Part shown: positions 1 to 9,706 of the stretch, piece by piece | Layout of the letters: the number at the start of each line of letters is the position of its first letter | Numbering within the stretch: position 1 is the stretch's first letter | Source: Zymoseptoria tritici IPO323 | Lineage: Eukaryota > Ascomycota > Dothideomycetes > Mycosphaerellales > Mycosphaerellaceae | Direction of reading: 5' to 3' | Length of the DNA stretch: 64,000 nt | Assembly (NCBI RefSeq): GCF_000219625.1 | Contig: NC_018210.1 | Span: 620,001-684,000 of the forward strand | The notes under the pieces: generated by a model | The model's input: only the letters and a program-made list of their open reading frames with translations | Told to the model about the DNA's origin: nothing | Databases searched by the model: none | Program-made: the position numbers and the translations under genes

Positions 1-3000
1 GTAACTAGTAATCGATTATTCTCTACCGTTAAGCCGATAACGTCGGTTTATCTAGCTTATCGTCCGGATCTATTTGTTCCGGTCCGCGCTTCTAAGCTTA
101 ATTAAAAGGGAAGAGTTAATTGTCCGTATACTTAATGCCTTAGACACCGACAAACGTTTTTATAATGTCCTCTCGTATCTCTTTAGGTCGGTTATAGGGG
201 ATTATATATTTAATATTACTATCGTCCTAAATTAGAGTACCTCTTCGGAAGGATTCCGGAATTTCGACCTTATTACCTTATCTAGCGATGTAGCTTATGT
301 ATATAGCCTCTTATAGGTTATAAAATTAATATACTTCTATAGCGTAGTCTAGTTCGACATTAATCGTAAGATTAAGTAGCACTACTATGTTTAGATCGAA
401 GTCGTAGAGTCCTTCGTACTTTATCTTCTTATTAAATACTATATCTCTAGTCCTAATTACTCTGTCTAGGCTTAGGATCTAGATCCGAAAGATGTTATAT
501 CCCTCGAAGCCGACTAGGTATCCGATTCTTACTCGCTCTATTATCTTCTCCCTTTTAGGGACGTCTTTTAGATTAGTTTTATATATATACGCTCTCGACC
601 CGAACTTATAGATGTAGGCGATATCTAGCTTCTAGTTTGTCGCTATCTCTTATATAGATTTATAACCTAATGCTTACGTTAGGGCCCTATTTATAATATA
701 GGCTACTATTACGTAGGCTTTATTCTAGAGATCCTTTAGGAGCCTCGATTCGATAATTAGTGTCCTTGCTATCTCGACAATAACGCCGCCGGCTCGTTCT
801 ACTAGGTCCTATACTTACGTATACGGTGCTAAGGGCTTCTACATTACTAATCCCTTACGGAGTACGGATTAAAACGTTAATCCGTACTTAGGGTCTACGT
901 CCGATCTAAGGGCGAATATTTTACGACCTATACTCTTTATAAAGGTCTAAAGTTCCTCGAAGTATCGTACTAGGCTCGCTTAATTAGCATTCGGCATCGT
1001 CTAAACGAAGTATAGGTATGTCGTTAAATCTACGGCGTAAAACATATATTTATCTCCGTTCTTTACTATATTAAATTCTACGATATTAGACGCAACGTCG
1101 GAAAAAGGTGCTAGCATCCTAATCTTAACCGGTTTTCTTTAAGAAACGACTCTTTTCGACTTACTCTAGGTATATAAGTAGCATTCGTACATTTTAGGGG
1201 CCGCATCTCTATCTTTTAGATACTCTACGCCTTTAGCGGCTCGATAGAGTTCTAATATACGATTACCTCCGATGTAGCCTATAACTCGGTACTATTAGGC
1301 CTAAGAGAGGACTCTAGGTCGTCTCGTAGCCCTACTATCCGTCGCGAAGGCGACGAGCTATTTGTCGGCTAGTTAATCCCTTTTTAACGCTATCTCGACG
1401 CTTAGGGGTTAACTGTCCTCGTTAAGTAGCTAGTTAATAATTTTAATCCTTACTTTCGGCGTAGTCGCTAGGTTTAGGTATAGTAGGCCGCTATATCGCT
1501 TAATCTTAGTAACAACTGCTCCGGACTTATCTATCTAGTTGTCGGTCCTCTCGTCTAAGAAGAGGCCGAAGTCTCTATATAGCCTAGTCGATACGATGTT
1601 AACGTAAAATCCGGGTATATATAGGACGTCCCTTAGTAATAGCGTAATCGGCTTACCTAAGGGTAATAGGAACTACACTTTTGCCGTACCTCTTATAGTA
1701 GCCTTTATCTATTAGTTCCCGGTGTAAATCGATACGTTATATAGTATATTAACGACCTCGAATCCCGCTATAGTTAGATTGTTTACGATATAAACGTTTA
1801 AGCTACTATCTAGAAGCTATCGATTCTTCTCGTCGTAAGCTTCGGTCGATATTACTCTAAACTAAGTTACCGCTCTAATAGCGTAACTGCTATACTACGT
1901 CTTCGGTTCGTTAGAGACGATTATCCTACTTAAACTAGGTGTTCCGGACCTAGTCTATTCCTTTAGTACCTTAGTAACCTTATAGTAATCCTTTAGTCCT
2001 ATAGTAATAGGGTCTCTAAATTTTATCTACTAGAGGCACTTAGCCTTGTCCTTCTTAAGGATATTCCGGTAGTTGTCGAGGAATTTCTTATCCTCTTTTG
2101 TTATATCGGCTTTATTAGGTCGAAGACGATAGTTAACGATAGGACAATCTCCTAGTTTTAGATACGCTTTGTCGGCGTCTTTACCTATATACGGTTAATA
2201 GGTCCTGTCCTTATTATTAGGCCTGTTCCCTCTATTTTAATTACCTAAATTAGTCGTTACGTTAAATATTACCTAACCTATTCCGGTAATTTAAGCCTCT
2301 TTAGACCTAAACGTAGCGTTTGTACGGAACTACTTAGCTAAGTTGCTAGGGTCTCTATTAATAAACGTAGTTACGTCGTAAACGTATTAACTAAGATTAT
2401 TCTTGCTTGCTAATAGTCTTCTTATAGTAATATTAATCTTATCTTCTACTATCTGTACGAAGTCGTCTTTTAGGATACTAGCGGCCGGATAGTATCCTCT
2501 AACTATCTTCTTTTTAAGCTTAATCTACTTCTATAGGTGTATAAGGATGTTAGATAACTTAGGTCTAGACAACAGGTCGTTATATTATTTAGAAAGTATT
2601 CTACGCCTCGTTGCGTCGTCCGGCGCGAATATCTTAGTTACGAAGTCTATCTAGCTTACTAGTGTCCTAGACTAATCGTTAAGGTCGTCTAGGTACGTTA
2701 ACGGAATAGTCCGGCTAAAGTATTTTTTAAAATCTTCTTTCTTCTTCCTAAACATCTCGTAGATAACGGATTCTCTAGTATAGTTCTTTATTTTAGAGTC
2801 GAAAATAGCTTTATTTTGTTGCTACTTTATAAAGTTCTCGCCTTCTAGAAGTTAAGTGTCTATAAGGCCTAAATCCGTCTTATTCGGTATATTTAGGACC
2901 TTTAGTTCTAGAGTTCGGTCTACGGCTATACCGTTTATAACTATTAGGGTTGTCTCTCGTATATATTACTATATATAGTTATTAATTGCCGCCGACTTAG

Positions 3001-3156
3001 TGTTTAGGTACTATTCGTCGTACTTAGTTTAATCGGTGTAGACGATTTCTCGACGCTTTAGTCCTATTACGGTTAGAAAACCTAACGAGTCTAGCTTAAG
3101 ACCTTCTATTGTTGCTTGTTAATGCGAATTTGTCTTTAATCTTGTTGTTTAAGTCG

Positions 3157-3172
3157 AAACCGGGCTTATAAC
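3157..3172 (-). other. Primer-binding site (half initiator tRNA-Met type)
   Basis: On the minus strand the bases next to the LTR read GTTATAAGCCCGGTTT. This is the anticodon-arm complement of initiator tRNA-Met used by Copia elements, with one G-to-A change. The second Copia in this window has the same type of site at 56439-56454. Confidence 0.6.
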
Positions 3173-3402
3173 TGTTAATTAAGTAGTGCAATGTAGGGGT
3201 AAACTTTAAGATTAAGAAAACCTATATGTTTCTTAAGGTTATCGACCTAAAGACTATATAGACGCCGTGATTCTAAATACCTAAAAGGGGTTGGGGTCTT
3301 ATCGCTAATATCCTATAATATCATATAGGATACTAACTACGTAATCAGGTTGTTAGAGTTAATATCCCTAGTCTTACCCTGTTTCATGAATTAACGCTAA
3401 CA
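3173..3402 (-). repeat. 5' LTR of the left Copia relic
   Basis: The segment begins TGTTA and ends TAACA, the expected inverted LTR termini, and lies directly beside a primer-binding site. It is about 230 bp and holds a short hairpin near 3311-3332 (TCCTATA...ATAGGA type). The rightmost 50 bases keep CA and TG dinucleotides, so the outer edge is less RIP-mutated than the interior. The partner LTR is not in the window, so the boundaries rest on termini and the primer site only. Confidence 0.65.
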
Positions 3403-4086
3403 GATCGACACTTGTCTTGAAACCCACACGGATCTGGGTCCTCCCGGAAGACTCGCTCAAGGCTCCCCTGCTCTCTCAAACCGCCTTATTTCTGAATTTG
3501 AACCTCGGCCTCGCACTGTCGCCAACGCACCAATCACCCCTCCATTCAATATCCTGCGCTCAAGCATCCCGAGCGTTGAACCACCTGATGTCTGGCAGTA
3601 CGGTGACCACTCCGATGCGTTCAGCCACTGTGAGCTTTACCTAAGTCGACTGTTGTCAACGATCTGGCCTTGTCCTCCCGGGAGTGCTGTCAAAGGACGA
3701 ATTGGTACTTTATCTTGAACCCAGTCTCGCCGATGTCATCGAATCGGAGCAGGGATATAGTCGTGGAAAGAGTCTGGGCCACTCTTGTATACACGAAACA
3801 AGATGAGCCTGGAACATCCTGATCCGGTGCTGTCCAACCAACTTGTGCAAAAGCGGACAAATCAGGAAAACAGTGGAAATCGTGAGCATCCGCGAGGAAC
3901 AAGACAGCAGGTGGTCAACACCACAGCTCACCGCACTCGCGACAAGGATGGATGGCTGGATGGACTGACGATGTCATTTGATGACGCAGAACAGCTGGTC
4001 ACTCTCGCATATACTACGTGAACTCGATCGCCCATTTCCCAACACTACACTCGACCAATCCAACTCAGCTGTGGTCGTACAACATC
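3403..4086. other. Intergenic, no convincing gene
   Basis: Base composition returns to the host level immediately right of the LTR. Short open frames on both strands show no recognisable domain, signal peptide or codon pattern, and I see no gene here. Confidence 0.5.
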
Positions 4087-4488
4087 ATGACTTCAATCAA
4101 CGTCTGCAAGAACCGAAGCCGCTCAAACTCAACCATGGAAGTGCCAGACGACGAGCGACGCCAATCCACCGACAATCTGCGCCGCTCGACAACCACTGCC
4201 AAAACAACCACTGCCAAAACCATCGATCCCGCCGAGAACGCAAAGTACTGCTCCTTCTACAGGCGCCTCAGCCGGGAAGTCAACGAGAAGATTCAAGAAG
4301 CCGCGTACAACGACGATGTCACAGTGGAGCAAGTGAAGCAAGAGTCGAAGAGGAAGACCCCTCCGCCGGTCTTGGATGGACCGGAATTGCACGATTTCAG
4401 AAAGTTCAGGAAGGAGGACTTTGAGAAGTTCAAGGCTTCGAAGCAGGTGTATAAGGGCGCGGAGGTCGTGACCAAGAAATGGGAGTAG
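4087..4488 (+). CDS. Small hypothetical protein, 133 aa
   Basis: A single-exon frame starts at ATG 4087 (MTSINVCKN) and stops at 4486-4488; a second ATG at 4135 is also possible. The product is charged and mostly soluble: a Ser/Thr/Lys-rich first third, then a helical charged region with SFYRRLSREVNEKIQEA and a C-terminal run rich in Phe, Lys and Asp. No signal peptide or membrane segment is visible. I do not recognise a family. Codon use looks coding and the frame is the longest locally. It is the first host gene beside the Copia relic. Confidence 0.5.
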   Translation: MTSINVCKNRSRSNSTMEVPDDERRQSTDNLRRSTTTAKTTTAKTIDPAENAKYCSFYRRLSREVNEKIQEAAYNDDVTVEQVKQESKRKTPPPVLDGPELHDFRKFRKEDFEKFKASKQVYKGAEVVTKKWE

Positions 4489-4650
4489 GATGCGATTTGT
4501 TCTGATCATGCGCCATCCGGACAACCGCGTGCGTTCCAATATGATTCCGGACGAGAAACTCCGCGATGTACATTGAGCTCAAGACCGATCGGCCGCCGCA
4601 CCCCTCGACATGCTGGAGAATGAGCCCGACCGTCAGACACCGAACCTGCT

Positions 4651-6231
4651 TCAGCCAGCACCACGACTCTTCTTCGCAGCCCGTTTCCTCATGGGATGAG
4701 GCGGCTGCTTCCAAGCAGGCTGATCAGGATCCAATCCAACAAGACAGTTCACGGTCTCCGCTCCCTCTCCTGCATCATTGATCTGAGTGCCGATCGGCGA
4801 GCGCCAGTGTCCCGTCATCTTGATCTCAAGATCAAGCATCTCAGCTAGTGTTTGGCCGGCGGAAAGAGCGTCCGCTGCACGAGCGTGGTAGAAGGACGTC
4901 AATATTTGCTTAGCGGCTTCTCGGTCACCGGTGGTGATGAGAGCAGCGGCGGCTTTTTCGTAAACCTCAATGTCACTCCGCGAAGCGTTTTCCACTCCTC
5001 TCAGTATATTTTGCACTCTTGTTAGATAGTTCTCCGGGTCCGAGCAAGTGTAATATAGTACGCGCTTGAACACACGCCCAGCGAACAGACTCGCCTCCTG
5101 TAATTCGAAATCAGGATTCAAGAAAGAGGACGAAGCACCTGTTGTAAGATATCGATGTTGACCGTACTCCGGCGGCACCGAAGTCACCCCAAGCCAAGTC
5201 GGAATGAAAGGAGCAGTAACGGAGCCAATTGGAGCGTTCCACATGCGCAGAAGATCGCAATCAGTCCCAGCTCGAAGGCTCACAATCTGGCCATATCCAG
5301 CTTCGTCGTCGGAGATGCGGTAGTCTCGCACACGTTCCATGAGTTTCTCTTCCGTCAGAGGTACCATGGCGAGAGTCGCTTCTTCTAGCGCTGCTTGCGA
5401 CATGTATTTGAAGCCTCCGTCGCGGGCAGTGTAGTTGCCTTGGACTCCGTAGACTTTGAAGATGTTGAATGGCTCGGAGCCTTTCGGGTCCCACCATCCC
5501 TGCTCCACAGCGAATGAGACCAGATTCGGAGAACCCATGTAGTCGGTGTTGTTGGTCATGTAGTCAGTCGGAAAGTCCTCGATATATCCCGGGTAGAGGA
5601 CTCGCACAGTGTTCTCGCCCAATCGTTCCGCGGCCCAGAGTCCTTTGCCTCCGGAAAATTGCAACATCACCCAGCCTTCGTTGTGGTCCGCCACAAGATG
5701 CGAATTGCCTCCATAATCGGCGTAGCCGTACTCCGCGATCAGATCGCCCATGATCTCGATGCCCTCCCGGGCTGTGCTGGCTCGTTCTAAGACTCTGCGG
5801 GCAAGATCACTGTACTGCAGTCCTCGTTGTGGATTCGGTGTCATATCGTAAAGTTCCGTCCTCGAGTCGGACCAGACATCTCGGACAGTGATACCTTTCT
5901 CGTTCAGTCCGCCATTAGTTAATGGTGCCGGGAAACCCTCAAAGTCCGAGTATTCCATTGACATGTACCGGAAGGTATGGGCCACTTGCGGTATCTGGAT
6001 CAATTCTCCTGGAAGTACAGCGTCCTCGGTAACACCAACCGTGATGGTCTCGTTCAAAGCATGGTCTTTCGCTGGGAAGATTTCGAGCCAATGGCTGCTC
6101 ACTTCCTCACCGGTGCCTCCGACAAGAACGGACCCATCTGCTGTGAGATTCTTGCCGACATAGAAGGCGTGGCTTGCGGAAGCCGCTCCCGTGAAAGCCA
6201 GCAGCGCTGAGGCGAGACTTATCGCAGTCAT
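4651..6231 (-). CDS. Secreted peptidase family C69 (PepD-type dipeptidase), 526 aa
   Basis: Family C69 enzymes are N-terminal-nucleophile peptidases that release dipeptides or act on small peptides. The start at 6231 gives a clean signal peptide of about 19 residues ending ASA; an upstream in-frame extension has no signal and is probably 5' UTR. The mature protein begins SHAFYVGKNLTADGSVL, the conserved C69 opening, followed by GGTGEEVSSHWLEIFP. Further family blocks are NGGLNEKGITVRDVW, the ADHNEGWVMLQFSGGKGLWAAER region and a long helical C-terminal half. Length fits fungal C69 proteins. The position of the usual nucleophile Cys is occupied by Ser, so activity is uncertain. Several N-x-S/T sites support secretion. 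It is transcribed divergently from SSCP1. Confidence 0.85.
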   Translation of the reverse strand: MTAISLASALLAFTGAASASHAFYVGKNLTADGSVLVGGTGEEVSSHWLEIFPAKDHALNETITVGVTEDAVLPGELIQIPQVAHTFRYMSMEYSDFEGFPAPLTNGGLNEKGITVRDVWSDSRTELYDMTPNPQRGLQYSDLARRVLERASTAREGIEIMGDLIAEYGYADYGGNSHLVADHNEGWVMLQFSGGKGLWAAERLGENTVRVLYPGYIEDFPTDYMTNNTDYMGSPNLVSFAVEQGWWDPKGSEPFNIFKVYGVQGNYTARDGGFKYMSQAALEEATLAMVPLTEEKLMERVRDYRISDDEAGYGQIVSLRAGTDCDLLRMWNAPIGSVTAPFIPTWLGVTSVPPEYGQHRYLTTGASSSFLNPDFELQEASLFAGRVFKRVLYYTCSDPENYLTRVQNILRGVENASRSDIEVYEKAAAALITTGDREAAKQILTSFYHARAADALSAGQTLAEMLDLEIKMTGHWRSPIGTQINDAGEGAETVNCLVGLDPDQPAWKQPPHPMRKRAAKKSRGAG

Positions 6232-6897
6232 GTTAGATGTACGCTTCGATCGAGGTGCGTATATTTCGATCTCTTGCCAGCGCTTTTCTTCGACGAAGTT
6301 CGTTTTGTGTCCCTCATGAATCGAAGAAGAAAATGGTACCAGGATCCTTGGCCGCTTGGCCGAAGCCCGATAGAGGCCGCATCTTTCGCAGGATAAGACG
6401 AGGAAAACTGACAGCTTTGAAGGCAGATCAGCCGCTGTCGTGGCGTGGACCACGGAGTTTCCTCAGGCCTCGATCCGACTCAAATGTCGGCGCCGATGTG
6501 ATGGACCTCACGTATCAAAAGCCGGGCGAAACCCAGGTCCTGTCTCCAAAACATGAGTGAATGCTCGTCCGTTTAGCCCTTCCCGAGCCAACGTGATCAT
6601 CAAGCTCGATCGTCTGTCGATGCCCGCCAAAAAGAGACATCGATTGAGTTTCCAACCTGTCTTTACCGGGAGGTCCGGGAACCCAGGTCGACACTCATGG
6701 CCCCCCCGCGGTACGAGACCGCCCTCTTCCGGTCATCCCGAGACGAACTGTTTAGAGCACATAAGCAGCTTGTCCCTCCCCGCCATTTTCAACTCCAACA
6801 TTGAATCCGACTTCAAGATTGACTTCCACGCCAACTTCTACGCCAACTTCCGAGGTCACACCGGAACTTCGAAACAACAAGAACGTCAACGACAACA
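6232..6897. other. Divergent intergenic region between peptidase and SSCP1
   Basis: This 666-bp stretch separates two genes for secreted proteins transcribed away from each other. The last 100 bases before SSCP1 are C/A-rich (CCAACTTC-like runs), typical of a fungal 5' leader. No gene or clear operator was recognised. Confidence 0.5.
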
Positions 6898-7286
6898 ATG
6901 CAGATCTTCCAGGTCTCCATCATCCTCGCGCTGACCTCTACGGTCACAGCAGTATGGGCAAGTCTGCCCTCAGACTTGCGCGTATACTTTCGCGTACTAA
7001 CACTGTCCAGCGATGCCAAACGTGCTCCGGCGACGTCGACTGTCAACAATTCCCTTACGGCCACTGTGTTGGAAACGGACCAGGAGAAACTGGTGTCTGG
7101 GACTGCAACTCCGTACGCATTTCTTTTTACCATCACGGGAGTGACAACTCCTTCTATCCCGTTGGCTGACGTTCGTTTTTCCCGAAGAATGCGCCCTGTC
7201 TTACTCATGACAACAACGACATCCCCAATCTCCATTGGTGCGTTCCTCTCACAGACCAGCCTGGTCAGACTGCGACTTGCACTTAG
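6898..7286 (+). CDS. SSCP1: small secreted cysteine-rich protein, 84 aa, 3 exons
   Basis: Exon 1 (6898-6951) encodes an 18-residue signal peptide, MQIFQVSIILALTSTVTA. Intron 1 (6952-7010) has GTATGG, a perfect TACTAAC branch box and CAG. Exon 2 (7011-7112) begins RCQTCSGDVDC. Intron 2 (7113-7187) has GTACGC, a GCTGAC branch and AAG. Exon 3 (7188-7286) encodes NAPCLTHDNN through a terminal Cys-Thr. Both introns are phase 0. The mature protein of about 66 residues has eight cysteines, enough for four disulfides. Such proteins are typical fungal effectors or antimicrobial proteins; no homologue is recognised and no function is assigned. The AAG acceptor is the weakest point of the model, but it keeps the frame and adds three cysteines. 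Confidence 0.72.
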
Positions 7287-7873
7287 CGCTCGTTTGCGCT
7301 TGAGGATGTTCGGAGGTGTTTCGAAAGCATGGCACCCTCCTTCAATGGCCGGCGCCGAGTCGAATCATTGCTTTCTGCTTGCAGTCCTTGGCCTTTGACG
7401 AAGAGGACACGACACTCGTTCGGGGAAAAGAAAGAGGAGGGCACCGTCACACATGATGGCGCTGGTGGCTACCTGGAAGCTTTGTACGTCAGCTCGAGAA
7501 AGGAATACAAGTCATCGACCGATACACCTTTTTCTCCCTGTCCTGTGTGTCCGGTACCCACAGTGATGTCCATCAGCAGACTGGACAAAAATGTCATGGT
7601 ATCTTGAGGATCGTATGAAGGACTTACTCGAGTTGATGCACTGTTATAACTCCCCTACTCGAAAGATTGCGGTTCTCCGCTTTGGGACGAGGAGAGATAG
7701 ATCTGTTGATGTTACCCCGATCAATGCTGTTCTCATTCATCAGTGCCTGTAACATTGGTGGTATACATGCTGACCCGTCTTCGTGCTGCAACGCGCCCTA
7801 TCAAAGTCCTGTTTTACTCTTTCTTGCCCGATGCCTTTCCGAGGGTCTGCATTTGCGAACCTTCTATCATGCC
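7287..7873. other. Intergenic, convergent gene ends
   Basis: This 587-bp region lies between the 3' ends of SSCP1 and the MFS transporter. Only short unconvincing frames are present; nothing recognised. Confidence 0.5.
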
Positions 7874-9412
7874 TCATCTGCCTCTTGCTCGAACCCACTT
7901 GTTTCTTACAAGTACCTCCGGCTTCCCGCCGATGAACGCAAAAGACAAAATGCAAGTAAAGAAGCAGATGGCTGCCAGCACAGCATTCATGTTGCCATAC
8001 CCAATCTTCTCCTTTAACTCTCCGGCGAGCTCAGGTCCGATGCCCAAACCGAGGTTGAACACCATGCTGCTCAGTCCATAAAGCTGTGCATAAGGTCCAT
8101 TCTGACCGAAAAGCTTTGGATTCGCTTCGTAGTATTTTTGCACGATTGCTCCAGCTTCCACAATACTGGGTGCTCCAATTCCAGCAAGACCGAGTCCACA
8201 ACCACAGAGTAGGACAACATAGATGGCAATCTGGTCGCTCCCTCCAGGCTGAACAAGTCGGAGGCAGATCAACACTGGTCCCAGAAAGCCATATGCGAAT
8301 ACAGCGACGACTTTGGTGCCATATCGATCTACGGCCCATCCGATGACCGGACCAAACACAAAGTCGAAAACGCCAAGCGGGATGAAGAGAAGGCCGGCCT
8401 TGAGAGGTGCAAATCCAAAGGCCTGCTTCGCAAAAGTTGGGATCGTGGAGTCGAATGACCCCAGAAGGAGTGCTTGGACCATGGAGATCAGCAGAGCAGT
8501 GAGTAGCATGGGGTCTGACAAGCAATTGAGAAGAGGAATCTTTCTAAACAGGCCGGACATCGAACCCGCTGGCGGCAGATGGTAGTATTCGTCCGGAGGT
8601 GGCACGCTGCCGAGCAATGGCGTTTGCTCGTGATCCTGGCCATTGTTGTTTCCGTTGGAGTCCTGCTGTTCCCCGTCGTTGTTGTCCTGCTCCTGCTGTC
8701 TGGCAGTGAGGTCGCCGACAGAATCCGGGTCTTCGGCATGGTACTTCATTGCAATCTTCTTCTCGATCACAAGCAATCGCATGATAAAGTCGATGACCAG
8801 CATCGCCGCGCTAATGCCAAAGACTCCAATGTAGCCCGTCTTCTCGTACAGAACGCCACCCAGAAGTGGCGCCGCAAAAGCGCCCACCGAGATGAATCCA
8901 AAGATGCTCCCGATGGTCTTGCCTAGGTTCTCCGGACCAACTGTCTCGAGGCACATAGCCAAGCCGACCGTCCAGACGACCGCCGCACTGATACCCTGCA
9001 AGACCCGCGCCAACGCCAAGATCACCACCGTCTGCCCAAGGAACAGCAACACAGTAGAAGCCAGCAAAGCCGCCAGTCCGAATAAGAACGGCGCCTGTCT
9101 CGTCGCCGTTTTGTCCGCGAAGTATCCAGCAATGGGCGAAGCAATCACCGATGACGCTGCATATCCGGCCAGCAAAGCGGAGACATAGCTTTGGACTTGG
9201 TCTTCAGGAACTCCGACTCGATCTTGGAGCATGAAAGGAAGCACCGGAACGATGATGCCGTAGAGGAAGAGATCCGTGAAGAGACCGACTGCCACTGTGG
9301 CTATGATGAACACTGTGTTGGAACGCCATTCGAGTCCGGCAGGGAGGACGGAGTAGTCATTTTGGACCTGGATTGTGTTCAACAGCTTTGTGAGGCCACG
9401 AGATTTGGGCAT
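7874..9412 (-). CDS. MFS transporter, DHA1 / vesicular amine transporter-like, 512 aa
   Basis: A single exon begins at ATG 9412 (MPKSRGLTKLL). About twelve membrane segments are visible: six in the first 230 residues, then a hydrophilic loop rich in Asn, Gln and Asp (around residues 232-270), then six more. The sequence FLYGIIVPVLPFMLQDRVGV matches the first segment and loop of drug/amine proton antiporters, and AGYFADKTATRQAPFLFG fits the MFS loop 2-3 motif (G-x3-D-x-T-x-R). A VLQGISAAVVWTVGLA block is the helix-4/5 antiporter region. It is probably a plasma- or vacuole-membrane exporter of small organic compounds. The substrate cannot be told from sequence. Confidence 0.88.
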   Translation of the reverse strand: MPKSRGLTKLLNTIQVQNDYSVLPAGLEWRSNTVFIIATVAVGLFTDLFLYGIIVPVLPFMLQDRVGVPEDQVQSYVSALLAGYAASSVIASPIAGYFADKTATRQAPFLFGLAALLASTVLLFLGQTVVILALARVLQGISAAVVWTVGLAMCLETVGPENLGKTIGSIFGFISVGAFAAPLLGGVLYEKTGYIGVFGISAAMLVIDFIMRLLVIEKKIAMKYHAEDPDSVGDLTARQQEQDNNDGEQQDSNGNNNGQDHEQTPLLGSVPPPDEYYHLPPAGSMSGLFRKIPLLNCLSDPMLLTALLISMVQALLLGSFDSTIPTFAKQAFGFAPLKAGLLFIPLGVFDFVFGPVIGWAVDRYGTKVVAVFAYGFLGPVLICLRLVQPGGSDQIAIYVVLLCGCGLGLAGIGAPSIVEAGAIVQKYYEANPKLFGQNGPYAQLYGLSSMVFNLGLGIGPELAGELKEKIGYGNMNAVLAAICFFTCILSFAFIGGKPEVLVRNKWVRARGR

Positions 9413-9706
9413 TGCATCCACACCGGCCTATCCTGAGGTCGGACAATGAAACAGACACGATTCCGCGAGAATGGAAAATGTTGTAATGGGCAGGAAAATG
9501 GTCGGAGATAATGCATGATGCAGATGTCGCGCAGACGTCATCTCCTGCCAGCTTGAAGTCTGTTTGAGCCGTGAAGGCTCGACCCACCTCACCTCATCCT
9601 CAACATCGACACTTTCATAATGTTACAGAAGTTCTCATACTGTAGCCGCTGGCAAAGCGACAACATACACGCCGCCTCGAAGAAGAGCGGGTGTCGTTCC
9701 ATGTTG

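Larger units (their letters stand above)
1..3402 (-). mobile_element. Ty1/Copia LTR retrotransposon relic, RIP-mutated, truncated by the window edge
   Basis: No open frame survives. Read on the minus strand, about 1200 down to 450 still shows a Copia integrase core and its C-terminal side: a stretch reading roughly LWNKAYVIVAYIINRA with TAG/TAA in place of Q/W codons, followed by a GYLVGFEGY-type motif. The gag side lies towards 3.1 kb and the reverse transcriptase would lie left of base 1. CpA and TpG are strongly depleted while CpG remains common, which fits RIP rather than methyl-CpG decay. The right end is an LTR (3173-3402) preceded by an initiator-Met half-tRNA primer site. The other LTR is outside the window, so the target duplication cannot be checked. 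Confidence 0.85.
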
